Of a stretch of DNA of 64,000 nucleotides, positions 52,525 through 61,406 are shown piece by piece. The notes under the pieces were generated by a model. The model saw only the letters and a list, made by a program, of their open reading frames with translations, was not told where the DNA came from and made no database searches. A program made the translations under genes and the position numbers. The stretch spans positions 2,300,001 to 2,364,000 of the forward strand of contig NZ_CP122960.1 in the NCBI RefSeq assembly GCF_029854195.1. Direction: 5' to 3'. This DNA comes from Amylibacter sp. IMCC11727. Lineage in GTDB: Bacteria > Pseudomonadota > Alphaproteobacteria > Rhodobacterales > Rhodobacteraceae. Every line of letters begins with the position of its first letter. Positions within the stretch are counted from its first letter, which is position 1.

Positions 52525-52708
52525 CGATAAAGACTCAGATCAAGGAAATCTGATCTGGCACAAAAAGAGGAGAATTGATCCGTTCGCGCCTGTGGCGCAT
52601 CTTTGAGCATAGAATGATCCAGCACAAAGCTGGGCAGCTATGAGGCAGGGTTAATCGGCAAAGCGGCGAGGCTTTGTTCGATTTCCCCAGAAATATTGGT
52701 GGTGCAAC

Positions 52709-53665
52709 GTGGATATCACGTTTTTTGAGACATTCGGTGTGCCAAACACCGACGGTGAATGTACGGCTGTGCATGAAGGTGTGACGCAGCTGTCCATCGC
52801 AAATGACACGCTGTTAAATGCCGTTTCTGATCAGGCCGTATGCCAGATCGAGGGCGATGATTACGTGTTGAGCGGCCCAAAGCCCGATGCGGTTTGGAGC
52901 GGTTTGGTAAATCGAGGAACGCGGCAACAACGCGAAGTGTGCTTTGCCCAATTGGTGCGCAAAGATGGGGCGGCTTCCCCCTGTCGTATCGTGATTTTAC
53001 AGGGCGAGTTGCATCGCGGTGAAGCGATTTTAGATGTGCGCGTAAGCGGCCAAGAGCACACGATGAGCCCAACAGGATTGGTGTGTTTCACACAAGGGTG
53101 CAACATTTTAACGGCCTTTGGTGATATGCCAGTGGAGCGTTTGCAAGTTGGGGATTTGGTGCATACGGTTGATAATGGCCTGCAGCCTATCCGATGGATC
53201 GGGTCACGCGAAATGAGCCGCACACGGTTGCAAGTGGCCCCGCAAAGCCAGCCCGTTTTGATTAAGAAAGATACGTTTGGCCCGTATCTGCCCGCGCAGG
53301 ATATTTGGGTTTCCCAGCAGCATCAGATGTTGTTGGAAACCGAAGATGCGCAAAGCCTGTTCCGTTTGGACAGTGTTTTGGCCCCCGCCAAAGCCTTGGT
53401 GAATGGTGATACGATCCAGCTTGATGAACAGTCTGCGGGTGTGAATTACATGCACATTCTGTTTGACGAACATCAGGTGGTGTTTGTGGATGGCATCCCA
53501 TCCGAGAGCTTTTACCCCTGCCCCGCATCGTTGTTGTCCCTGACGGACGAGGATCGCCAGCAGGTGTTTCAGATTATGCCGCATTTGGAATATCATCCAT
53601 TGAGCTATGGCCCGATGGCACGGCCCAGTGTTACGATCCATAAATCTCTGCGGTTGGCAGCGTAA
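52709..53665 (+). CDS. Hint domain protein (3)
   Basis: A 318-residue protein from a GTG. The N-terminal 125 residues (DITFFETFGVPNTDGECTAV) resemble the start of Hint protein 2, which also begins with a short FTFFE-like strand. The Hint domain begins at C126 (CFTQGCNILTAFG), with VGDLVHTVDNGLQPIRWIG and H205 in WVSQQHQML. It ends MHILFDEHQVVFVDG and SESFYPC. It lies 184 nt after Hint gene 2, so the two are probably old tandem duplicates. Confidence 0.82.
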   Translation: MDITFFETFGVPNTDGECTAVHEGVTQLSIANDTLLNAVSDQAVCQIEGDDYVLSGPKPDAVWSGLVNRGTRQQREVCFAQLVRKDGAASPCRIVILQGELHRGEAILDVRVSGQEHTMSPTGLVCFTQGCNILTAFGDMPVERLQVGDLVHTVDNGLQPIRWIGSREMSRTRLQVAPQSQPVLIKKDTFGPYLPAQDIWVSQQHQMLLETEDAQSLFRLDSVLAPAKALVNGDTIQLDEQSAGVNYMHILFDEHQVVFVDGIPSESFYPCPASLLSLTDEDRQQVFQIMPHLEYHPLSYGPMARPSVTIHKSLRLAA

Positions 53666-53701
53666 CATGGGGTGGGATCGTCGATTTGGCAGGGGGCTGG
53701 G

Positions 53702-53935
53702 ATGACCTATGATCGGCCTGCCAAACATTCCCTTTCCTTAAAAGGACATCGCACCAGCGTGTCTTTGGAACAGGAATTTTGGGATGGGTTTCGCCGCGTG
53801 GCCGAGGCAAAAGGCGTGGCGTTGAACGAACTGGCCGCCCAAATTGATGCAGAGCGGGGCGTTGACTGCGGGCTTGCCTCCGCTATTCGTTTGTTCGTGT
53901 TTCGCTGGTATCGCGATCATCCTGACGCGGTATAA
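53702..53935 (+). CDS. Ribbon-helix-helix domain protein
   Basis: A 77-residue protein with the RHH_4 pattern: HRTSVSLEQEFWDGFRRVAE followed by ALNELAAQID and LASAIRLFVFRWYRDH. Such proteins are small DNA-binding regulators; the target is unknown. The start at 53702 follows a GGGGGCTGGG stretch. Its last 53 nt overlap the end of the convergent P450 gene. Confidence 0.86.
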   Translation: MTYDRPAKHSLSLKGHRTSVSLEQEFWDGFRRVAEAKGVALNELAAQIDAERGVDCGLASAIRLFVFRWYRDHPDAV

Positions 53936-55292
53936 GACGCAGGTGGATACCATCGCGCGCGCGCACCGTTAGGTGGGCTGCTGGAACGGGGATTTCGCCG
54001 TCTACGCATTTGAAATCGAACGCTTTTACCAACATGGCAAGCAAGAGCACCCCTTCAACCATGGCAAAGCCAGCTCCTGTGCATACCCGCGGCCCCGTGG
54101 AAAACGGGATATACGCATCGCGCGATGGCTGTTTGTTTTCGGGGCGATCCCAGCGATCAGGGTCGAACACATCGGGTTTGTCCCAAAACCGTTGATGACG
54201 GCCAAGATGCCAAGGGGACAGCACAATTTGACTGCCCACTTTGATGCGGCGGTCGCGAAAGGTTTCTTCGCGCAGGTTTTCACGTACCATCATAGGCACG
54301 GGCGGATAGAGGCGCAGGCTTTCGCGGAAAACATTGCGGGTGAAGGGCATTTTTGACAGGTTTTTGAAGGTGAAATTCCCTTCGGCGCTGGCGGCGCGTG
54401 CCTCGGCGGCAACGCGGGCCTGTGCGGGTTGATCGAGCGCCAGCAGATAAAGGGTCCATGCGAGTGCGGAGGCGGATGTTTCATGTCCCGCGAGGAAGAA
54501 GATCGCCACCTGATCCACCATTTCATCGCCTGTGAATTTATCCCCCGTCAGCGGGTCGGCGGTGGTCATGATTTTGGTGGCAAGGTCGTCTGGTGCGGTG
54601 CCTGCCGCGATTTCTGCGGCCCGATCATCCGTTAGTTTTTTCAAAAGCGCGCGAATTTTGGCGCTGGTTTGTTTGGTGCTGTCCCGTTGAAACAGGTGCA
54701 TCCATTGGGGCAGCTTGAAAAAACTGGCCACGTTCATCAGCGGCTGGGTGCGCTGATAATCGCGAAAGTTTTCAAACACGCCTTTGGCATCATCATCGGT
54801 AATGGGAATGGAAAACAGCGTGCGAAAGATCACATCCGCCGCCAGTTTTGAAGTTTGCTCTTCGATTTCGAGCGGCGTGTCCGTGGCCAGCGGTGCCAGC
54901 CTTTCGATGGCCGCGTGCCCTGCCCCAAGCATGGAAGGAAACACATCGCGCAGGCGGCCCCCTTCGAACGCGGGGTCGATAATGCGGCGCTGTTGTTTCC
55001 ATTTTTCACCATTGGACACAAACACCCCGTCTCCAAGCAAGGAAAACAAAGCACCGCGGATGATTTCGGATTTTGGGAAATTATCGGGATCCTCATTGAG
55101 AACCTTTTTCACCAGTTCGGGCTGGTTCACAAAATAGCTGCGAAAGAATGGCATTTTGAATTCTGCCATCCATGCTTTGTACAAGCGTTCAGGTTGGCTG
55201 GCGAAAATATCTTTTCGAAACAGTTGCATATGCTGCCAGAGGGATACTTTTTCTGGGCGCGATGCGGGTTTTGGCGGGATGATATCGCTCAT
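53883..55292 (-). CDS. Cytochrome P450
   Basis: A 469-residue heme monooxygenase. The oxygen-binding helix is FFLAGHETSASALAWTLYLL, the ExxR is FRESLRLYPPVPMM and the heme ligand is C404 in FSTGPRVCTGAGFAM. No membrane anchor is seen, so it is probably soluble. No ferredoxin or reductase gene is adjacent. Its start overlaps the stop of the upstream hydrolase gene by 4 nt, suggesting a shared pathway. Substrate unknown. Confidence 0.93.
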   Translation of the reverse strand: MSDIIPPKPASRPEKVSLWQHMQLFRKDIFASQPERLYKAWMAEFKMPFFRSYFVNQPELVKKVLNEDPDNFPKSEIIRGALFSLLGDGVFVSNGEKWKQQRRIIDPAFEGGRLRDVFPSMLGAGHAAIERLAPLATDTPLEIEEQTSKLAADVIFRTLFSIPITDDDAKGVFENFRDYQRTQPLMNVASFFKLPQWMHLFQRDSTKQTSAKIRALLKKLTDDRAAEIAAGTAPDDLATKIMTTADPLTGDKFTGDEMVDQVAIFFLAGHETSASALAWTLYLLALDQPAQARVAAEARAASAEGNFTFKNLSKMPFTRNVFRESLRLYPPVPMMVRENLREETFRDRRIKVGSQIVLSPWHLGRHQRFWDKPDVFDPDRWDRPENKQPSRDAYIPFSTGPRVCTGAGFAMVEGVLLLAMLVKAFDFKCVDGEIPVPAAHLTVRARDGIHLRLIPRQDDRDTSETRTNE

Positions 55293-56509
55293 GCGGACAT
55301 GCTCGTATGGGGGTTTACCGGACGGGTGATACGCGATGGTGAATGGCCCCGATGGGCGAAGCGGTCCGAGAGAGTTTGCGGGCCAGCGGTGACTTTGAAA
55401 TAATCATAATCCCCGGGCAGATCAAAGGCGCAAAGGTATTGGAAATGCAGGCGGAAAAAACGGCGACCGAGTTCTTTTTGCTTGGCTTCCGACAGGGTTT
55501 GGGAGAAAGCGGCTGACAGGATTAACGGATGTTTGTGGCCCGTTTCAGGGGCAACGCCAGACACGGCCGCAGGATCACACAGCGCGAATGTGGCCCCGTC
55601 CCCAGGGGCGGATACATCCACCCAAGCCAACGCATCGGATTGGCACAGGAAATGCAAATCACCCCGCAGACGATCCGCGTTGCGCAGGAAACTGACCATT
55701 GGGATCACTTGCCCAAGAGTGAGAAGCGACAGGGTTGGGCCGTTGGCTGGCACCCTGCCCTGACGGATCAAATCCGCAAGGATCGACACCGCAAGATGCG
55801 CACCAGAGGAATGGCCAACCACCAGAACCTCATCCACGTCTGATTGCATGGCCGATGCAATGCGGTCTGTAAACACGGCCATGCGGGCCTCTAGCTCGGG
55901 CGGATTTTGGCCCTTGAACTTGGCCGAATAGCCATAGTCGTGCATGAGGTAATAGGCGAAAAGCTGGGCGTCTTTGCTTTTGAAATAGATCAGAAGCGCG
56001 CAAAAAAGAGCGATCCCTGCAAGCGCGCCTATACCCCAATGAATGTAGGTTTTGCCCAAGTAAAAGGCCGAAAACCCCAGACACACCGCCACCAATAGTT
56101 GTAAAAGCAACATTGCAACGGGATAGAGTGCGGCCAAAATCGGACCGATGCGCAGCTTCATCAAGCCAAAGAGCGCGCCCGAGCCGATGTATTCCCAAGC
56201 GGTGCGGAACAGCAAAATATAGGTGCGCGGGATGTTTTGGTTCATGGAGGTTTGAACGATATCCGCCCAAAACAGAATTTCGACCTGTGTTTGGGTTTGG
56301 GTGCCATCAATGTCCGCATGAACGCCCCAGCCGAAATTTTGCGCGTCTTTGGCCTTGGGGCGCAGATCGATGGCATAATTGGAAATCGCTGCCTGATCCG
56401 CACTTTCAGCGCGATACAGCTCGCGGTAGCGCCGCGGGGGCACGGGATCATAGCCAGGGATGTAAAACATCTGGCGGGTTTTGACGGTTTTTTGTGCCTC
56501 TGCGGGCAT
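55289..56509 (-). CDS. Membrane-embedded alpha/beta-hydrolase-like protein
   Basis: A 406-residue protein. The N-terminal part (MFYIPGYDPVPPRRYRELYR) looks like a hydrolase start strand. Two adjacent membrane segments lie at about residues 124-152 and 156-176, inside the fold. The nucleophile elbow is GHSSG with S234, in VLVVGHSSGAHLAVSILADL. A C-terminal His is plausible near FAHRGH but is not certain. It is coupled to the P450 gene by ATGA overlap. I know no characterised relative; a lipid-acting esterase is one possibility. Confidence 0.72.
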   Translation of the reverse strand: MPAEAQKTVKTRQMFYIPGYDPVPPRRYRELYRAESADQAAISNYAIDLRPKAKDAQNFGWGVHADIDGTQTQTQVEILFWADIVQTSMNQNIPRTYILLFRTAWEYIGSGALFGLMKLRIGPILAALYPVAMLLLQLLVAVCLGFSAFYLGKTYIHWGIGALAGIALFCALLIYFKSKDAQLFAYYLMHDYGYSAKFKGQNPPELEARMAVFTDRIASAMQSDVDEVLVVGHSSGAHLAVSILADLIRQGRVPANGPTLSLLTLGQVIPMVSFLRNADRLRGDLHFLCQSDALAWVDVSAPGDGATFALCDPAAVSGVAPETGHKHPLILSAAFSQTLSEAKQKELGRRFFRLHFQYLCAFDLPGDYDYFKVTAGPQTLSDRFAHRGHSPSRITRPVNPHTSMSA

Positions 56510-56592
56510 ATTGCTGAACCTGATACTGCCTACTCGGGTTCAACATAGGCACGAATTTCAGCAAAAGTAAGGCAGTTTATTTGCCAATCGGC

Positions 56593-57345
56593 CTAACCAA
56601 TCAGAGCAAGTGCGGGAAAGGTTTCTAGCAGCCAGTAAGAAAAACGGGAAAACAGATCAAACACCAGAGCCAAGCCAACGAGGATCAACAGACCGCCCAT
56701 GATTTTTTCGACCGTGCCCATATGGCGTTTGAAGCGGTTCATGATCCCAACAGCGCGGTTGATAAAGACCGCAGCAATGATAAACGGCAGGCCGAGCCCC
56801 AAGGCATAAACCGCCATAAGAATTGTGCCCCGTGCCACGGAGCCTTCTTGTGCAGCGACCGAAAGAATTGCGCCGAGGATTGGGCCGATACAGGGTGTCC
56901 AGCCAAAGGCGAAAGCAAGGCCAAGGACGTATGCGCCAAAGGCGCTGCCACCCTGATCGCCCGCGTCTATGCGGGCTTCTCGATAAAGAAACGGGATGCG
57001 GATCAGGCCGATAAAATGCAGGCCAAACAAGATGATAACGAGGCCCGCGACGATCCCGAATGCCCGTTGGTTTTGCAGGAACATTTGTCCCAGCAACGAC
57101 GAGGTGAAGCCCAAGAAAATAAACACCGTAGAGAGACCCATGGCGAAAAAGATCGAGGCGATAATGGCGGGGCGATTTGACTGTTTGCCATCGGTCATAT
57201 CGTTCATGGATATCCCGCCCATGTAGGCCAGATAGGGCGGAACGATGGGCAGCACACAGGGGCTAAGGAAGGAAATTACCCCCGCCAAAAGTGCGATGAA
57301 AAGAGAAGGCAACAGGGCCGCGTCGATGATATCTATTCCGAACAT
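56593..57345 (-). CDS. CcdA-family cytochrome c biogenesis / thiol transport protein
   Basis: A 250-residue membrane protein with six segments. The redox cysteines are in FLSPCVLPIVPPYLAYMGGI near the N-terminus and GWTPCIGPILGAILSVAAQE in the middle. CcdA passes reducing power from thioredoxin to the periplasm for cytochrome c maturation. Length is normal. It is divergent from the TusA-type gene. Confidence 0.93.
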   Translation of the reverse strand: MFGIDIIDAALLPSLFIALLAGVISFLSPCVLPIVPPYLAYMGGISMNDMTDGKQSNRPAIIASIFFAMGLSTVFIFLGFTSSLLGQMFLQNQRAFGIVAGLVIILFGLHFIGLIRIPFLYREARIDAGDQGGSAFGAYVLGLAFAFGWTPCIGPILGAILSVAAQEGSVARGTILMAVYALGLGLPFIIAAVFINRAVGIMNRFKRHMGTVEKIMGGLLILVGLALVFDLFSRFSYWLLETFPALALIG

Positions 57346-57437
57346 GAACTTGGCTTAGCGTGTCTGGGTCGCCGCGTCACCTATGCAATGATCACGCTTG
57401 CGTGGACTCTTGCAATAATGCGCACTACATCTGCGCC

Positions 57438-57668
57438 ATGACGTTTGATGATGAACTTGATGCCACAGGGTTGTTGTGCCCCTTGCCCGTGTTAAAGGCG
57501 CGTAAGCGATTGAAATCGCTTGCCTCTGGGGGTGTTTTGAAAATGCTGGCGGATGATCCAGCCGCTGTGATTGACGTGCCGCATTTTTGCAATGAACAGG
57601 GGCATGAGTTGATTGCAAGCGACACGGATGCCCTGCCCCATGTGTATTTTATCCGCAAAGTTGCTTGA
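57438..57668 (+). CDS. TusA/SirA-family sulfurtransferase
   Basis: A 76-residue protein with the active-site CPxP in LLCPLPVLKARKRLK and the C-terminal strand HVYFIRKV. TusA proteins relay persulfide sulfur for tRNA thiolation or cofactor synthesis. The start at 57438 (MTFDDELDATG) matches the family. It is divergent from the CcdA gene, with about 90 nt between. Confidence 0.9.
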   Translation: MTFDDELDATGLLCPLPVLKARKRLKSLASGGVLKMLADDPAAVIDVPHFCNEQGHELIASDTDALPHVYFIRKVA

Positions 57669-57691
57669 GTGCTTCAATGTTCTTTAGGTAT

Positions 57692-58147
57692 CTAAACGCG
57701 GATCGGGCGTTTTTCTTCGGACAGCAGAACATTTGCTTCGACGTTACCCACCCCTGGCAGGGTCATAACGCGGCGGCGTAGGACGCGTTCGAAATCGGCG
57801 ATGTCACGGGCGACAACCTTGAGGCGGTAATCATAAAGGCCAAGCACGTGTTGAACGACTTGGACTTCGGGGATGGCGATAACGGCCCGTTCAAAGTCTT
57901 CGAGGCTGACGCGGCCTTTAGTGGCGAGTTTCACGCCCAAAAAGACGGTAACGCCAAAGCCGAGCGCATCTTTATTCAATTGCACGGCGCGACCTGTGAT
58001 GACGCGGGCGTCTTCGAGTTTGCGAATGCGGCGCCAGCAGGCGGGTTGGGACAGGCCCACGGCTTTGGCCACGGCGGCAGCGTTGAGCGCGCCGTCTTTT
58101 TGCAAGGTGCGCAGGATGGCGCGGTCTGTGTCGTCGAGGTCAATCAC
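57692..58147 (-). CDS. Lrp/AsnC family regulator, tandem copy 2
   Basis: A 151-residue regulator with an HTH (LDDTDRAILRTLQKDGALNA; AVAKAVGLSQPACWRRIRKL) and a RAM domain (YDYRLKVVARDIADFERVLR). It overlaps the next regulator gene by 4 nt and is transcribed after it. The two probably arose by duplication and may act as a hetero-oligomer. They are divergent from ilvC. Confidence 0.92.
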   Translation of the reverse strand: MIDLDDTDRAILRTLQKDGALNAAAVAKAVGLSQPACWRRIRKLEDARVITGRAVQLNKDALGFGVTVFLGVKLATKGRVSLEDFERAVIAIPEVQVVQHVLGLYDYRLKVVARDIADFERVLRRRVMTLPGVGNVEANVLLSEEKRPIRV

Positions 58148-58605
58148 AGCGGCAGGCTTTCGGCGTTTTTCAGGTTGGCCACCAGCATAAGGGATTCAAT
58201 GTCGTTGATGTGGGGCAGTGCGAGGATTTGGCTGCGATAGATGTCTTGGTAATGGGCCATGTCACGCGCGAGGATGTTAAGGCGCACGTCTACGCGGCCC
58301 AAAAAGGTTTGGATTTCGTTTACTTCGGGGATGGTGCGAGCGGCGGCGATGAACGTGTCAAAAGCGTTGGATTGGGTTTTGTCGAGCGTGATGCGCAGGG
58401 AAACCTCGACCTCATAGCCCAGTGCTTTGGGGTCGATCTGTACGCTGCGGCCTGTGATAACGCCGCTGGTTTCCATCCGTTCCACGCGACGCCAGCAAGA
58501 GGCTTTGGTCAAGCCAGCTTGGCTCGCCAAATCCGCGGTGCTGGCGGTGGGATCGTGTTGCATCAGGCGCAAGAGCCGTCTGTCTGTATCGTCCAATACG
58601 TGCAT
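58144..58605 (-). CDS. Lrp/AsnC family regulator, tandem copy 1
   Basis: A 153-residue regulator that begins MHVLDDTDRRLLRLMQHDPT, with recognition region LASQAGLTKASCWRRVERME and a RAM domain with VDVRLNILARDMAHYQDIYR. It lies 130 nt from the divergent ilvC start and overlaps its tandem partner. A role in branched-chain amino acid control is suggested by that position and by the family, but not shown. Confidence 0.92.
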   Translation of the reverse strand: MHVLDDTDRRLLRLMQHDPTASTADLASQAGLTKASCWRRVERMETSGVITGRSVQIDPKALGYEVEVSLRITLDKTQSNAFDTFIAAARTIPEVNEIQTFLGRVDVRLNILARDMAHYQDIYRSQILALPHINDIESLMLVANLKNAESLPL

Positions 58606-58735
58606 GAATTATTCGATAACCTAAATTTTTGCGAATAACAATCGCAGTAATTTACGATTTTTCTGTGCGATTAGACCTGCAAACACTGTCAAACCCCCTA
58701 TGGTGTGCGCAGATTTGACCGCAGAGGAGAAGAAC

Positions 58736-59758
58736 ATGCGTGTATATTACGATCGCGATTGCGATGTGAACCTGATCAAAGAAATGAATGTTGCGATTTT
58801 GGGCTATGGTTCCCAAGGGCACGCACACGCGCTGAACCTGCGCGACTCTGGTGCGAAGAACGTTGTTGTTGCGTTGCGCGAAGGCTCCCCTTCTGCAGCG
58901 AAAGCCGAAGGCGAAGGCCTGAAGGTTATGGGCATTGCAGAGGCAGCGGCTTGGGCTGATCTGATCATGTTCACAATGCCCGATGAATTGCAGGCAGAAA
59001 CATACAAGAAATACGTCCACGACAACATCCGTGAAGGCGCAGCGATTGCGTTTGCCCACGGTTTGAACGTGCATTTCGGCCTGATCGAGCCAAAAGAAGG
59101 CATCGACGTTGTCATGATGGCACCAAAAGGCCCAGGCCACACAGTGCGCGGCGAATACACCAAAGGGGGCGGTGTTCCGTGTCTGGTGGCTGTGGATCGC
59201 AACGCATCTGGCCGCGCGCTGGAAATTGGCCTGTCCTATTGTTCTGCAATTGGTGGCGGCCGTTCAGGCATCATCGAAACCAACTTCCGCGAAGAGTGTG
59301 AAACCGATCTGTTCGGTGAGCAAGCTGTTCTGTGTGGTGGTCTGGTAGAACTGATCCGTTGTGGCTTTGAAACGCTGGTTGAAGCGGGCTACGCGCCAGA
59401 AATGGCGTATTTCGAGTGCTTGCACGAAGTGAAGCTGATTGTGGACCTGATCTATGAAGGCGGCATCGCGAACATGGATTACTCTATCTCTAACACTGCG
59501 GAATACGGTCAGTATGTGACAGGTCCACGGATCCTGAAATACGACGAAACCAAAGCCCGTATGAAAGAAGTTCTGTCAGACATTCAGCAAGGGAAGTTCG
59601 TGCGCGACTTTATGCTGGAAAATGCTGTGGGTCAGCCGACAATCAAAGCGGCCCGTCGTGCAAACGACGAGCACCAGATCGAAGCCACAGGCGAAAAACT
59701 GCGCGGCATGATGCCGTGGATTTCCGCCGGTAAGATGGTTGATAAAACAAAGAACTAA
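58736..59758 (+). CDS. ilvC: Ketol-acid reductoisomerase
   Basis: A 340-residue NADPH enzyme of valine, leucine and isoleucine synthesis. It begins MRVYYDRDCDVNLI, with the Rossmann VAILGYGSQGHAHALNLRDS, MAPKGPGHTVRGEY and the metal-binding EQAVLCGG and ECLHEVKLI. This is the short class I form. GAGGAG at 58724-58729 is well placed for the ATG at 58736. A terminator follows. Confidence 0.97.
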   Translation: MRVYYDRDCDVNLIKEMNVAILGYGSQGHAHALNLRDSGAKNVVVALREGSPSAAKAEGEGLKVMGIAEAAAWADLIMFTMPDELQAETYKKYVHDNIREGAAIAFAHGLNVHFGLIEPKEGIDVVMMAPKGPGHTVRGEYTKGGGVPCLVAVDRNASGRALEIGLSYCSAIGGGRSGIIETNFREECETDLFGEQAVLCGGLVELIRCGFETLVEAGYAPEMAYFECLHEVKLIVDLIYEGGIANMDYSISNTAEYGQYVTGPRILKYDETKARMKEVLSDIQQGKFVRDFMLENAVGQPTIKAARRANDEHQIEATGEKLRGMMPWISAGKMVDKTKN

Positions 59759-59781
59759 ACGTTCTGACTTTATAAATTTTG

Positions 59782-59811
59782 AAAAGGGCATCGCGTGCGG
59801 TGCCCTTTTTG
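59782..59811 (+). terminator. Terminator after ilvC
   Basis: AAAAGGGCA pairs with TGCCCTTTTT around a 10-nt loop; the T-run follows the stem. Confidence 0.85.
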
Positions 59812-59825
59812 TTTATGGCGGTTAT

Positions 59826-60743
59826 ATGACTGCATCTCCGCAAAATCCCGGCCTTAAGAACTGGCTCGCCATTATCGCGCTTGGCGTGATTTGGGGCGGT
59901 GCGTTTTTGTCCAGTAAAATTGCGTTGGAAGGGTTCGGGCCGTGGTGGGTTGCGGCGGGGCGTGTTTGGATTGCGGGCATTGCGTTAACGCTGGCTGGGG
60001 CAGCCATGGGGCAAGGTGTGCATCGGGTTGGGAGTTTGCGCAACTGGGCCTATGTGGTGGCGTTTGGCGCAACGGCGACATCGCTGGCGTTGGCCTTGCT
60101 GTCATGGGGGCAACAGCATGTCAGCTCTGCTTTTGCGGGTGTTTCTATGGGGGCGGTGCCTTTGTTAATTCTGCCGCTGGCCTATGTGTTTTCGAAAGAA
60201 GAGGATATCGGGCCACGTCGGATTGCGGGTTTTGTTATTGGGTTTGTTGGCTTGATCGTTTTGATCGGCCCGCGTGCGTTTGTTTCGAACGGGGCGGACC
60301 TTGAAAACCTTGGGCGGCTTGCTTGTGTTGGGACAGCGGCGCTGTATGCGGTTGGATCAATCATCACGAGACGATCCCCGCCGATGCCGCCACTGGCCTT
60401 TGCGGCGGGAGCGTTTTGGGTGGGCGGTGCGGTGTTGCTGCCGCTGGCGTTTTATTTTGAGGGCATGCCCAGCGGGATACTGAATAGGCCGGGTTATGCG
60501 TTGATTTATGCCGCGCTCGTCCCCACAGCGATTGGGGCGATTATGCGCGTTGTCATCATCAAGTCCGCAGGATCCGTGTTTATGAGCCTGACCAGTTATA
60601 TGGTGCCCGTGTGGTCCGTCATCTTTGGAATGTTGATTTTGGACGAGCAGATCACCGCCCAAATGACGATTGGCATGGTATTGATCCTGATTGGTATCGG
60701 CATCAGCCAAAGCCGTGCCTTGTTGGCGATGTTTGCGCGCTGA
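59826..60743 (+). CDS. EamA/DMT family transporter (1)
   Basis: A 305-residue protein with about ten membrane segments in two EamA halves. It begins with LKNWLAIIALGVIWGGAFLS, has the middle VSMGAVPLLILPLAYVFSKE and the late SLTSYMVPVWSVIFGMLILD. The family exports or imports small metabolites; substrate unknown. The start at 59826 sits 14 nt after the ilvC terminator. A close paralogue starts at 63191. Confidence 0.9.
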   Translation: MTASPQNPGLKNWLAIIALGVIWGGAFLSSKIALEGFGPWWVAAGRVWIAGIALTLAGAAMGQGVHRVGSLRNWAYVVAFGATATSLALALLSWGQQHVSSAFAGVSMGAVPLLILPLAYVFSKEEDIGPRRIAGFVIGFVGLIVLIGPRAFVSNGADLENLGRLACVGTAALYAVGSIITRRSPPMPPLAFAAGAFWVGGAVLLPLAFYFEGMPSGILNRPGYALIYAALVPTAIGAIMRVVIIKSAGSVFMSLTSYMVPVWSVIFGMLILDEQITAQMTIGMVLILIGIGISQSRALLAMFAR

Positions 60744-60793
60744 CATGGCCGCTATGCGTTTTGCGATCTTGTTGAAAACGCCGCGATGCCCAC

Positions 60794-61366
60794 ATGATTG
60801 GCATGCTTGAAAATCTAGAAACCCGTCAGGGGCTGCCCGTTGAGATGCAGACCCTGCTTCGTGATTATCCGCGCGATGCTTGGCCGGATCATCCGAATTT
60901 CGCCGCGTCTATCCAAAATTGGTTGGGGGCACATGTCATGTTTGGCCGCTTGGCCGATATCGTTGAAAAGGACACGCAAACCCAATTGGATCGCAACAGT
61001 GATCTGCGCGATTATGTTGGGCGTTTGGGGCATTTTGGCAATCTGTTGGTTGCGAATTTGCACGGACATCACACGTGGGAAGATCGCAATTATTTTCCCG
61101 AGTTAAGCCGCGCAGACCCGCGTTTTGACGGCGGGTTGCAAATGTTGGAAGCAGACCATGAGGTGCTGGATGCAGGGCTTCAACGGTTAACCGAGCATGC
61201 AAACCGCACCATTCAGTTGGCCACGCTTGATCCCAAACAGGTTCGCGAACAGGCTGCATTGGTGTTGCAGGATGTGCGGGATGTAAAAACTTACCTTGGG
61301 CGGCATTTGCCAGATGAGGAAGACTTAATCGTGCCTATTTTGTTGCACCACAAAATGCGTGGATAA
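60794..61366 (+). CDS. Hemerythrin-like HHE domain protein
   Basis: A 190-residue helical protein with hemerythrin-type metal ligands: H47 region NWLGAHVMFGRLADIV, the HxxxE-type NLHGHHTWEDRNYFPEL, LEADHEVLDAGLQRL and the C-terminal HLPDEEDLIVPILLHHK. It should carry a di-iron site for oxygen or nitric-oxide sensing or detoxification. It lies 50 nt after the transporter gene and is followed by a terminator. Confidence 0.88.
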   Translation: MIGMLENLETRQGLPVEMQTLLRDYPRDAWPDHPNFAASIQNWLGAHVMFGRLADIVEKDTQTQLDRNSDLRDYVGRLGHFGNLLVANLHGHHTWEDRNYFPELSRADPRFDGGLQMLEADHEVLDAGLQRLTEHANRTIQLATLDPKQVREQAALVLQDVRDVKTYLGRHLPDEEDLIVPILLHHKMRG

Positions 61367-61367
61367 A

Positions 61368-61396
61368 AAAGGGCGGTTCCTTTGGGAGCCGCCCTT
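61368..61396. terminator. Terminator between hemerythrin-like gene and FAD oxidoreductase
   Basis: AAGGGCGGTTCC pairs with GGAGCCGCCCTT; it can serve both convergent genes. Confidence 0.82.
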
Positions 61397-61406
61397 GTCT
61401 TATCTG

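Noticed and set aside
53204..53728. 174-codon minus-strand frame inside Hint gene 3
   Set aside because: Antisense to the conserved Hint core.
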